A DNA stretch of 64,000 nucleotides from Agarophyton chilense (taxonomy: Eukaryota > Rhodophyta > Florideophyceae > Gracilariales > Gracilariaceae). The DNA lies in contig JARGXX010000120.1 of assembly GCA_030374765.1 (NCBI GenBank), positions 393,048 through 457,047 on the forward strand, written 5' to 3'. Each line of letters opens with the position of its first letter. Within the stretch, counting starts at the first letter, position 1. A model generated the notes under the pieces. That model had not been told where the DNA came from. It saw nothing but the letters and a program-made list of their open reading frames with translations, and did no database searches. The position numbers were made by a program, and so were the translations under genes. Positions 23,801 to 34,843 of the stretch are shown here, piece by piece.

Positions 23801-25330
23801 TTTCCTGAGAAAATCTTACTATAATCCTGAACAGGAGCGCCGGCATAAGCTATTGCCGGTTGCAGAAGGTCCGTACCGCGTTTTCTCCACGGATAACACG
23901 ACTGTGGTTTTGGAAATAGGGGAACGCCAGAAGCGAGTATTGCGCGATCGCGTTGTATTAGCACTGAATCCGCATATGGAGTTGACAGGGAACCCTCAAT
24001 CGGAGATTCAATCGCCGGAGGGAACGTCAACGACGGATAACAATCAATCCCACCCAGCGGTTCTCCCACATATGAATCGTGGTCTATCGGACCACCTGTT
24101 GGAGTCTGACAGTACTCTTACTGTCACTGGGAAACCATGTATTGGTATACGACTGGATTTTCTTTCTAGAGTAATCCCTGATCCTAGGATATTGACTAAC
24201 TCTCACCCCGTATCCTCACCTAACTAGGGAGAGGAGGATGGTCAAATATCAAGTAACAGTTTGGCTGCGGAGTCGACACCGATTGATGTTGATACGCCTT
24301 GTTCGATCGGCGGCATTACGGACACAACAGTGATCATTTCTCCTGGAAAGGATAGAGAGTGACGAGCTCACACCACATCGGCGAGCCTGGAACGTCCAGT
24401 TACAACTGACCCCACAACTGGGACAACTGGTGGACTGGACAACGAAGACCAAGCCTTGGGGATGTCTACTAAAACGGACGCTGAAGACCATGAAGAGTAG
24501 GGATGAACAGGAAGGAACTCTGACGAACATAGGAACCCACAAAAGTAGAGAGAAGAACAGAATCTACTTCAGAAACACATTGAAGAGTGAGGAACACGGT
24601 GCAGTGAGAAAAAGCACAACCAGTACATGCGCGGACAAACGGTACAGCCCATAGAACTCTCGAGAAGTCGCACGGTACCGTACTATACTGCACGCGCAGG
24701 AAAACATGACACTGTAGTGCACAACGAATCCCAGCCATTCAAACGCCCGTGCAACGGCGCGTTTGAGGTTGACCCAATAAGATTCGTTTGCACACGTACA
24801 CTTGTGGGAGGAACCGCCAACCCAACAGGGCGCATGCCGTTCGTCTAGCTTCACCGTCGGAACGGTCACCCGAAATGGGAGCCAAGTCAACCTCGTCTTC
24901 AACTAGTCGTCTCTCCGACGTTACCCAACGAATCTTGGGGAGCCTACTCTCCATCGGCGTGAATTTTCGCAGACCTTTCAGAAGGTACTGGAATTTCTCC
25001 ACGGACTACTCTAAATCCAAAGTTGGATTCGCGTCTTCACGACGAACTGTAGCCCTCACAATCCATGGAAATTCCTCTAGGAAGCTCGGCTCAATGCTCT
25101 AACGAAAATGAGAACCCCAAGAAGGGGACAGTTACAGACGAGAAGGCCACGGATGGAGGGAGAAAGAGAAGTGTACCCACAAGAGTTCGTAGTTGATCGA
25201 CATGTCTAATGCGGATATGATTCCGATGGAGAGATTCTTTACCGCGTACGCTGGTATGGATACTCGGTCGAGGAAAAAACTTGGGAACCCGTCGAGCACT
25301 TACCCCGCTCAAAGGTAACTGGGTATTACC
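20890..25330 (+). pseudogene. Ty3/gypsy Pol (RT, RNase H, integrase, chromodomain), decayed
   Basis: Reverse transcriptase spans about 21190-22050, with FTTLDANWGYW and the catalytic YLDD at 21794-21805. RNase H spans about 22200-22600 and includes HTDHSALRWL. The longest intact piece (22389-23579) covers the end of RNase H, the integrase zinc-binding region and the integrase core with its D,D,E triad (AIDILGP, SDNGSQF, GQVERFH). A chromodomain reading LYRVRWYGYSVEEKTWEP lies at about 25230-25285. Lesions include TAG at 21187 and 21445 (the latter at the Trp of SPW), an extra T in a T-run near 21515, a TGA near 22047, two TAGs near 22326 and 22360, and a TAA near 25206. Pol copies element RNA and inserts the DNA; the chromodomain steers insertion to chromatin. 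The pol differs clearly from that of element 2, so it is another family. Confidence 0.85.
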
Positions 25331-25387
25331 GTAGGAAAAGAAGCGCACTACCTCCAGCTATGGAGCGCACCGAAGTTCGTTAACCGC

Positions 25388-25552
25388 AACCTCGAGAGAG
25401 GAGATCTCGAAGGAGAAGATAAAGTAAAAGAAGGAGAATCCTAGAAAGGAGAAGATGAAGTAGAAGAAGAAGAATTCTGAAAAGGAGAAGATGAAATGGA
25501 GAAGAAGAAACCTCGAGAGAGGAGACCTCGAAGGAGAAGGAAAAGATGATAC
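25388..25552 (+). repeat. Purine-rich (GA) tract with internal duplication
   Basis: Nearly pure A/G on the plus strand; a CTCGAGAGAGGAG motif occurs at both ends. It lies between the chromodomain of element 1 and the end of aORF2. It could be an expanded polypurine tract, the plus-strand primer of LTR elements, or a simple low-complexity expansion. Confidence 0.7.
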
Positions 25553-25642
25553 TGTAGTTACATAGGTATCCGATGAATCGGTTTCACAATGAAGGAGGCA
25601 AGAGGAATCAAAAGAAAACTCAAGTGTTTACTTGTGCGCAAG

Positions 25643-27114
25643 TTAGTATAAACCACTAGCTATCATCCGAAGATGGTCATGATTCAAACGGTCCCTTGTT
25701 ACCCCGTTTCGGGTTACTCCAGCTCCTGCGGAAGGACCAGCTTTGCTTGGAGTATTCTGGAAGTAACGAGCGGCAGCGCAGAGCAATTGCCCGACATCAG
25801 TCGTATCCGGAACCGGAACCTCCATGGCCTGGAGTTGAGCGCACAAAGTTGCGACTTGGGAAGTAATCACACCCATTTCAACGCTGACCTCCTCTGTAGC
25901 GGTATCCGAATTAGTCCCCGCGGTATCGGGCGCGTTATCATCAGACATCAATGGGTCACCCGGTTCAACCGGAGCGTTTTCCTCACCTTCATTATCCACT
26001 ATTGGATCACTAGCAATATACGGTTGTAGTTGGAAAAGACAAACCCGATGGGATGCCCAGCTAGGACTTCGCGATATAACTCTCGAAGAGCTTCAGCGTG
26101 AGCTGCGCATGTGAGCAAACCCTCCCAGGGGTCATAGGCGTCGAAGTTCCAGCTCGTGGGTGTCGACGGCCAGGACACCTGTCGCAAGCGGAAGGACGAC
26201 CCCTAGCGCGTTGATTCGTCGGAAGCTCGTCCCAATTGACGTCATCGATAATGTCGAGGATGTGAGCAACCTCATCAGCGTTAAGTTGGGATTCCAATGG
26301 GCTGGACATTCCAGTATCGCGGTCGCTGCGGGAGGTACCAGATCCGACATTGGTCTTAAGCCTCCCAGAGGAGAAACGCGGCAACACCGACCGTCCATTC
26401 TGAGGCAAAGATAGACCAAATCTCGGTATTCGAGGAACACTTCAAGAGCAAGAAAAAATATATCGTCACAGCCGGAAGCTCCACAAAACACCCCCGAGGT
26501 GCCTCAACTGGACTCCACCAAGCGGGGAGCGGGATGTAGCGTCCTGTAAATAATCTCGGATGCATCCGTTCAACTTCGACATTCTGATAAGAAATCAGGT
26601 ACCCGAATCGGGAGCGTGCTCGCCGCTGGAAGCGAATCATGCGATGGAAACCCAGTTGTGGGAACCGTCTCAAGTAGCGAAACTCCGCACGGAGGATTTG
26701 ACGACCCCAATACAGGTATCTGGTTGAAACGCCTGAAGCCAGACCCTGGGAGGGGGCAGTGAATAACTCCAACTAGTTCTCTCCATACAGAGCTTCGCCG
26801 CGAGTACGGAAAAAGGCCACGTCGAGAGTTCCCTCCGGTTCGACCGGTACCTCGTTGGGGGATCGGTGGTGACGCTGGTAAGCAATCCTCGCCAAGAAGG
26901 CACGCGCATCGTTCATTGTTTCATTCCTCCTTCGGAGTAGATAGTGAGGGTCCACCGCAATGTGCGCTCTCAATTCGAAGGATAATACGACAGCAACGGG
27001 AAGGTCCCCGGGTAGCACACCATCCTCCGAATAGGAGTTGATCAACGTGGGTTTGTTAACCGCCTCAGGGTGGAACCACGGAGCCCTGGCGTATATGTCT
27101 GCATCCTGAGCAGG
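25643..27114 (-). pseudogene. aORF2, 3' part: uncharacterised antisense ORF cut by element 2
   Basis: The frame is open right up to the LTR at 27114 (AQDADIYARAPWFHPEA) and continues across the element: the sequence at 37282-37748 supplies the missing N-terminus in the same frame. It is broken by a stop at 26773 and by frame changes near 26400 and 26000. It is a distant homologue of the other two aORFs: shared blocks are the DARAF region, AEFRYLRR, the ADEVAHILDIIDDVNWDELP region against VEEIEALLGHILQVEW, and a C-terminal helical block before the basic end. No known domain is recognised. It is antisense to the pol gene of element 1 and lies between the chromodomain and the expected 3' LTR. 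Confidence 0.5.
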
Positions 27115-27560
27115 TGTAACGCAATGACTGTTGGTTCAGCGTACGGGTCGAGACCGGTGGTAGTGTGGTAAAGCGGGTCCTAAGGTTCGAATCCTTGACG
27201 GCGGCACTCCCAGAGTACTTGGTGCAATGGGATGGCGTTTACTGCGTAGTCCTACAGGTTGGACCTACGGAAACGATGGCTTGAAGACCAAAGGGTGGAA
27301 CTACTATACCAAAGGGGGTTAATTAATATCCTAACGGTGCCTACCTTACTCTAAGGGAGAAGCGTCACTAGAGCCAAGTAAATAGTACTGGCGAGGCGCT
27401 GAGATATCCCTGGCACTCTAATGCAAATCTATTACACTAATTACAATTAATTTATAATCTACATGAGTCCACCTGAGGTCGACCCCTCCACGTGTGTCCT
27501 GTAAGATACCTCTGGGCACGGCGGCTTACAGAGCTCAACCGCTACCACCGCTCCTTCACA
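27115..27560 (-). repeat. LTR A (3' LTR of element 2)
   Basis: TATAAAT on the minus strand at 27450-27456 may be the promoter TATA box. On the plus strand the LTR holds a tRNA-like GGTTCGAATCC (27184-27194) with a D-arm-like TAGTGTGGTAAAGC just before it (27161-27174). Confidence 0.85.
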
Positions 27561-27719
27561 TATCTCCCTGCTTAGGATTCGACCGTCACGGCGAAGTGCA
27601 AATTGCCTCAGGCTTGACCCAGGGGACGCGAGCACTTTGTTGCTCCCGGTACCATCGGGCGCGACGGGACGTCGCGTCGTCGTCGCCTGCGTGGATGCGG
27701 GGGAGCGCGAGCTGAGCAT

Positions 27720-27733
27720 TGGCGCCGAAGGGA
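27720..27733 (+). other. Primer-binding-site-like sequence
   Basis: GAGCAT is followed by TGGCGCCGAAGGG, so a CA dinucleotide, one spacer base and a TGG-start sequence occur in the order seen at a plus-strand LTR/primer-binding-site junction. It lies between LTR A and the plus-strand aORF. It may be coincidence, since element 2 itself reads the other way. Confidence 0.25.
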
Positions 27734-27971
27734 AATTAATTTGCCTAAGGATTGAAACACCCACGCGCCGTGAGCGCTGGCCATAGGGGCATCGCTCGCG
27801 TATTTATCGCGTCACGTTTCCAAGACGGTCCATTGGCTTCTTCCTTAGTCTCAGTTCTTCCTTTGGAGACCCTCTGCACTTCTTCCAACGCAGTCCACGC
27901 CTGTCAGTCCGTCCGGATCGATTCCGTCACCTCGCCTTACCATCGTGGTACTTTTCCATTTGTCGCGCACT

Positions 27972-30051
27972 ATGCCGGACCGGCCTTATAAACCCGTCGG
28001 ATATGCCGTTCTCCCTCCGGACTTTGTCGCTTCCGGGTCTCGTCCTATTCACTTCCCGGCGGACCAGCCTGTGGGGAGCGGCACCATGGCTGCGAACAAC
28101 CAAGCGGCGAGCTCCTCGGGATACCAAGTGGCCTACGAAGGTCCTGGGAACCGTTATGACCATGCCATCGGACGAAACCCGCGGGCAGTGCGTCATGCCA
28201 CTCTTCCGTCCTCTGTGGAAGAATACAAAAGGTTTTTTCGTTTGTATCTTGACGCCCGAAGGTTTGCCAAGATACACGATTACCGGAGAGGCAGCAAGAA
28301 CGCGCGCAGAGTTTCGTGGTATAACCAATGATTGCACTGTACTGTGGATCCACGTTCGGCGACGTGATGTCGCACCCTCGTCCAAGCGGACATGCCATAC
28401 GTTCGCTGCGAGGTGGAAGCCGAATACCGGTTCAGGGTGAAAAAATTCTTTTCGGACCTATACACGGACCTCATCTCGCCTCATGTGCGCTTTCGTTTTG
28501 CTGGTCACAACCTCTTGACGCTTATGTGCTTCCGACCACCATACGACCGCTTATTCTGGATGTCCAACCAGGTGTATTGGAACGAGATCCACGAAGCCCA
28601 TGGTCGTCTGCGTCAATCCTTGGGGTTCTTCCTTTGTTGGCACCAAGTGGAGTTTCACGACATGAGCGCCGACAAACGCCTTCCGTTGTACCTCTCGCTT
28701 TCCCACGAGGATTAGAACCAATGGGCCATGTATTGGCGTGTATCGCCACTCCTTCTGGTTCCCCGCCGTCCGTGGGGCTTACCACTCGTCCCGACTCATG
28801 GGAGCTGATAATGACCGAAGGTCGTGGCTGTCCTGGCAGGTACTCTTCGTTGAGTTCGGCGTGATGTCCCTTATGGCCTTTCTGGATACTGCGAAGTACG
28901 GAATCCGTGGTAATGTCCGTTCGGAGGATTGGAGTGTGTGGTACGATGAGAACTTACTCAGTCCTCGAGGTCGCCTAATACCGCTCCCGGACATCATGAT
29001 CCGCTTCCTAAAGAACCTGGGTATCCAGAATATCGTCCGTGGGACTCAGTTTGATGTCGAGGAGATCGAGGCCCTTTTGGGTCATATCCTACAGGTGGAG
29101 TGGGGCAAGACTCCCGGGGTCCTTTGGTATGACTGGGATACCGACTCATTCACGCCGATTCTGCTACATCCGCAGGGTCGGGACGACGCTCGTGCATATC
29201 CCGCCAAGCCGTTGAGGAATTAACCATCGGACATTCTGAGGCGTCATGTGCCCGACTATTATCCGAAGGCCATCGGTTTCGATCCTCTGTGCTTCGAGCC
29301 TGATGTGGAAGCCACGCTGTTGGTTCCTGCTGGTGTGTCCGACGGAGAATCCTTCGGGGAAGATCCCTTTGTCCTACCCGTGGAGTGCGTTCATCCTCCG
29401 CTCGAGTCCGCTGTGGTGTCCCCGACTGCTTCCCCTCCTCCAGCTCCTCCGTGCGCTGCTTCTCAGGATGAGCTCTCGTATGAACCATCAGTCGCCCAAG
29501 TGAATATTCCTCCTGGCGAGATTACTGTCGAAACCGACAGTCCTGTAGGCGAGGCACTTGCTCAAACGTCCACCGGGGGCGTCGACATCGCTCCGTCTTC
29601 TCCGTTGGTACACTTCCCTACTTCGGCCACTGCTGTAGCCAGGGATCTCCTTCATTTCTGCCGTACCGTTGGTATCACGGCCTCGATGGACATTGCGACA
29701 GTCATGAGGGAAGCCTGCTCCTGGGCGCGTCGCTCGGCTCGCTACGAAGCGGTTGTCCAACAGGGTCAGGACCTGAAGACCGCCATGGTCAATATCCTGC
29801 AGCAGAATGCGCAGGCGATGTCTCAGAGGGTTACTCCCCACTTTAATGCCCTGTATGGTCTAAATTTGAGTGACCGGGAGGTTTCCGGTGGTGACAATAG
29901 TTTCTCAGGAGACTCCCCGCCGAAGAAGTGTGCTCGGCTCGCTGGAGCCAGTTCAGGTGGTCCAGTTGGCTCCTCGGATGACCCTAGTCCTGGTTTCGCT
30001 CCTGCAGGTTCCAATGAAGACGACGAAGTTCCTCCTGCGGCGCCCCAGTGA
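27972..30051 (+). pseudogene. aORF copy 3: antisense accessory ORF inside element 2
   Basis: Starts at ATG 27972 (MPDRPYKPVGYAVL), at the same residue as copy 1, and ends at TGA 30049-30051. It is broken by TGA at 28329, TAG at 28711-28713, a frameshift at about 28715-28800 and TAA at 29221. Each stop replaces a codon that is sense in copy 1 (Trp, Glu, Gln). The two copies are alike over their whole length, with conserved blocks as listed for copy 1, and share about 120 bp of 5' flank. The C-terminal quarter is Pro-rich and acidic, with a basic PPKK near the end. It runs opposite to gag-pol and sits between chromodomain and 3' LTR. Antisense additional ORFs are known in some plant LTR elements, but this protein matches none I know. 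Confidence 0.6.
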
Positions 30052-30127
30052 GTCCTCTTGATGATCCGAGCGCTTCCGCGAACGTTGAGGACATGGTGAG
30101 GACTGTTATACCTCTGCTAGTTAGTCA

Positions 30128-30133
30128 AATAAA
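30128..30133 (+). terminator. AATAAA polyadenylation signal after the aORF
   Basis: AATAAA lies 77 bases after the aORF stop on the aORF strand, before the end of the oppositely oriented pol. It supports independent transcription of the aORF but is a common hexamer. Confidence 0.35.
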
Positions 30134-30251
30134 ATAATGCTTGTGCTTTCCTAAGGTCTTTCTTGTATCTCAAACTTGCGTGCCCAGGGACAGCGTCCAA
30201 TCTTGAGGGCGACTCAGGACTTACTCAGGTGTCTCCGTAGGACAAACCTTG

Positions 30252-33200
30252 TTACCTGATGCGAGAGCTACGACGAACCGTCGTGCTTCGGCGAACCGGC
30301 GTGTCGGGAGGTGGTTTGGGAAGCATTTTGGGAATATTCGAACCAATGGTTGCCCCCTCCTGAATGCAGCGCTCCGAATGGGTGATTCTGTGCCAATAGC
30401 GGGCGATAGAACTGGCCGGAATGGTTTGAGGCTCTTGCCAAGTATCTTCCTCAGGTGTGTAGCCGAACCAACGGACGCGATAAAGCATAGTTCCCTCCTC
30501 TCCCCGACCGGCGGAGATGATGCGCTCAGTTACATATTCCGGTTGATGTTCATTCTCCGAAAGGAGAGTGTAGTCAAGAGGGGCGAATCAATCGGAGTCC
30601 GTTGGGAGCAATGGGTCATAGTAGTTGGCACCGACCATCGTATCTGTGGGGCTAGTCGAGTCCCCGGGAACTGCCTTAGAGGGTGTGGAGACTTGATCAT
30701 CGACCTGAGATCGTGGTGCTTCGGTTGGGCCAGGGGGCTGGGACGTTCGTGGTCCGAAGGAACTGGGAGCTCGTGTCACATGGTTAATAGACACAGTGTC
30801 CTGTAGGCCGTCAATGATTCACGTGATGATGTGTTCATTGGCCTTGAGAACTTTGTATGGTCCTGTAGAGAGGGGTAAGAGCTTCCGTCTAGTGTCCTCG
30901 AGTTCCTCACTGTCCTTCGGTGGCCGGTCCAAGTAAACCAGATCTCCTTCCCCAAAGGTCGGTGTGTTCCAAACGGCTTTGTCGAAATTGATCTTGTAGC
31001 GCCGTTGGGCTTTGGTTAGTACAGTCCTGGCCAATTGGAGAAAGCAGTCGATGCGTCGGCGCGAGTAGAGCTTCGCCTGGGTAGGAGTCATTCCTTCGGT
31101 TATGTCCTGGGGTATGATAGACTCCTGATGGTCAACAGCTATCGGCGGCAGCGCTCTCGTTAGCGTTAAGTCAAAAGGATTTGTCCCTGTGGAAGCATGC
31201 ACCCGCGTGTTGTAGGCATAAACCAATGGCTCGACGTAGTCGTCCCAGTCCAATTGGTGCTCCGAAACTCAGTGCGCAAATCGGTCTATAAGGGTGTGGT
31301 TGAAGCGTTCGGCATGGTCATTGGTTTGCGGGTGGTACGCCGTGGTGGTCACATGTTTGATTCCTAAGGTAGCACAAACGTGTGAGAAGAATTTGGATAC
31401 AAACTGGCTGCCTTTATTGGTAAGGAGGTAGAGTAGCATGCAACGTGGATATAACTAGTGGGAAAAGAAGGCCGTGGCGACATCCGTCGCCGTTGTCCTC
31501 CCTAGGGGTATGGCTCGGGTAAGTTTGGTAAACCTTTTGGTTATAACCAAAACAAACCGTTTCCCATGGAACGACTTCGGCAAAGGCCCAAGTATATCCA
31601 TTGCAACGAATTCCGTCGGACTTGCGGCGGGGAAGAGCTTCAATTTGACCTGATGGTTGGCGCGAAACCCTGGGATCTATGCGCACGATGCACAGTTTCG
31701 TTTGGTTTGCCACAGGTCCTGCGCCATTACTGGCCAGTAGAAGAACTTCCTTAGTGTCTGGTACAATCTTCGGCCTCCAGGGCGACCAGCCAAGCGGGGG
31801 AAATGGGCGAGGTATGCGAATCGCGCCCTTAGCGAAGTTGGTATTACCCGTTGGAGTGCCCCATCCACCGGTGAGCGGCGACATAGTAGTCCAAACCGGC
31901 CAGACCCGAATAGGAATCCTGGGGTTCCTAACAATTGGGCTGTTTCTTTGCAGTACTCGTTTTCGATCTGCGCCTGTAGAAGTTCCTCAATAGTTATAGG
32001 GAGGAGTTCTTTTTCCTCCGGCGCTATCACATTAACTTGAGGTGGTGCCGAATTGGGCGGTATTGTCTCCCAGACCAATAGATATACTTCGTTCTCCATT
32101 ACCTCAGGGTCCTCTGATTGCACCTTATACATAAGGTCATCTGTTTCCGTGTATTCTTGAGGTCCATCATCTGTAAAGGGGGTGGGAATTAGGTCGTCCA
32201 ATGGGGTGTCATCAGTTCCGTCGGTGATTATTCGCGACAGGGCATCTTCTGCCTGGTGCTTGATGCCTGGCCTATAGCTTATCCCGTAGTCATATTCTGA
32301 TAGCCTGAGGCGCCATCTAGCGAGGCGACTCGATGCATCGGTCATATTGAGTAGCCAGCGGAGTGAGTCATGGTCTGTCCTAATGGTAAATCTGGTTCCC
32401 TTGAGGTACGGACGGAGTGTCAATACGCACCATACGATGGCTAGACATTCCTTTTCGGTCGTACTTTAGTTTCGCTCCGCGCTGGTGAGCGTTCTGCTCC
32501 AGTAGCCAATAGGTCGATAGTCCTTCGATGACTCCTGTTCCTATAGCAGTGAACAACCCACTTGGACAGCAGAGACATCTGTGTCCAGGACGAAAGTCCT
32601 ACTGGGCTTTGGTAAAGCCAATATGAGTGGGTTCAGCAATTTGTCCTTCAGGGTCTGAAATACCTCGTACTGGTCGACGGTAAGGGCTTCGAACTCCGAA
32701 GGTGGTCTTTTCTTCGGCAACACGTTGAGAGTGGCCGAGATCTTGGCAATACCTTTGACGAACGGTCAGTAGAAGTTGCACAATCCCACGAAGGATCGTA
32801 GTTCCGTGTGGGTCCTAGGAGGCTTGGACTGGCGAATCGCATTCGTTGTCCGTGTGGCCACTTTTAGCTTTCCTGGGAGGACGTCGTGACCGAGATAGTC
32901 CACTAAGGCCTGGAAGAAAGCGCATTTGCGTAGTTTCAGTGTTACTCCAGCGTCCTGTGGGATTGTTAGCGCCTTCTTCACGTAGAGAAGGTGTTTGTTT
33001 ACAGTCCGTGAGAAGATTATAACGTCATCCAAATAGACCAGGGCGAGCTTCCAGCCGACTCTGGACAGTATAATGTCCAGTACCCGTTGAAAAGTGGCTG
33101 GGGCATTCTTCAAACCAAAGGGCATGCGAGTAAATCTGAACAGACATTCATGGGTGGTAGAGGTTGTCAGCGCTCTCACATCGGCAGCCAAAGGGATTTG

Positions 33201-34500
33201 CCAGTATCCAGAGTTAGCGTCCAGTGTGGTAAATACGACAGCCTCGCCTAAGGAATCCAGAAAGTCGTCCATGCGGGGTATCGGGTATGAGTCCCTCTTG
33301 GTTACTGCGTTCAGCTTCCTGTAGTCGACACAGAACCTGACGGAGCCATCTTATTTCGCCACGAGGACAAGAGGACTTGCCCATTCAGATTGGTTTGGAG
33401 GCGCCGGCTCTATGACTTGAGCTTTGCGCATCTTGTCCATCTGGTCAGCGACAATTTCCCTACCTTTAAGGCTGGTACGGTACGGGTGCTGGAACTGTGG
33501 TCTAGCATCATCCTGAAGGTCAATGCGGTTTGTAGTGGTTCTGATTGTGCCCAATCTACCTGACCACATGGCCTGGTATTCCCTCAGGAAATAGAGTACC
33601 TGGGGCCCATAGGATTTGAATTCTGCGCCGATAGCGGCGGTCTCCTCCCAAGAGTTGACGTTTTCCTCGGGAGTTGGCGTCGCAAGATTATCCATTTGGG
33701 CCTCCATAATGGTCATGGGCGCGGGTAGAGTAAAACCATTCACTTTACCTTTAGGTAACTGCACTGGTTTCTCTCGGAAGTTTCTGATTGTGCCCAAAAA
33801 GGACCTGTTGGGGTGGATGTAGACTACTCCATTGGCCATCAAAGTGAGGTGCTTCAGAACCGTTTTCGGGTGGTTCTGATTCGTTAAGAGACCTGAAGAC
33901 AGAGAATGGACCGATACAGCGATTTGTGTCATCAGGGGTATCTTTATGGCATTTGACAGGCGAACCTTATTGGACTTCTTGTTTTCGGAGACAACCGCTC
34001 GTTTGCGGATAGCTTCTGGCCCTGGGGCGGAACCGGTTACGGAGATGGAAGGTGCGCGGTAAAACGCGGCGTTCCTAAGGCCTGGATAAATGGTCTTAAT
34101 GTATCGGTCGATAAAGGAGGGCAATAGGATTTCCTCAGCGCCCAAGTTAGGACATACAAGGAACCACGTGTGGACTTTGAATTGTCATACCTGGAGGTAA
34201 AGTGGTACTGTCCCTTTAATGTCCATTGGTCTACGTCATGCATCGGTAATTCTTTGGGTCTTCCTTGCCTGAACGAAATCTTGCCAACCCAGTGGGAATA
34301 GCTTAGGATGGACAAAATTGGGACCAGCGCCTGTGTCCAACACAGCTGTGGTCAATCGAGAGTTGTTGGATTGAATTCCTACGGTTATTCGAACTTTATA
34401 GTTCTCTTTCCTGAGGATACAGACGGGATCGTTACTGTGTCTCAGTTGTGGTTCATCCTGAATGGTCCATTATGGGTGGTTCGTATTGGGAGGTGAGGAG
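30252..34500 (-). pseudogene. Ty3/gypsy Pol of element 2 (protease to chromodomain), decayed
   Basis: Protease active site: VLDTGAGPNFVH, with DTGA at 34326-34337. RT: SEWASPLVLVAK ahead of FTTLDANSGYW and MPFGLKNAPATF, with YLDD at about 33024-33035. RNase H at about 31900-32540, with RTDHDSLRWLL. Integrase zinc-binding region ends FFYWPVMAQDLWQ...CASC. Integrase core at about 31640-30820, with AMDILGP and YAYNTRVHASTGTNPF. The second catalytic Asp is lost: the SDNG-type motif reads TNKGSQF. Chromodomain: LYRVRWFGYTPEEDTWQEP at about 30430-30490. Stops occur at 33351 (Lys codon), 32766 (Arg codon, CGA to TGA), 32541 and several later sites. The element cannot make an active integrase. Confidence 0.85.
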
Positions 34501-34843
34501 GTCTTTGGCTCATGAGCGTCCAATTGGTTGAGGCAGGGGCTTAAAGAGGGAGGATTTGCCTTGTGTCGTCCCTCTAGGAGTTTCCCGATGGGGTTTCCCT
34601 TTCTTCTTGAGGATAGGGTTCTTCCACGTGGTCGTCCGTAGGGCCTACAATGACGTGGACCTGTGGGGCTTTAATCGGAGTATCCGGCGGCATGGCATAG
34701 CGTGAGCTTCCAGGGGTCCCTGTGGTTCGTTGCTGTGCCCTGTTATACATTCCTCAGGATCTCCGCACCCGGTAATTCTTTTCCTTTAGGGCTAGGAGGT
34801 TTTTTCGTGCGTCCTCAGGCAGATACCTCGTACAGTCAAAAGG

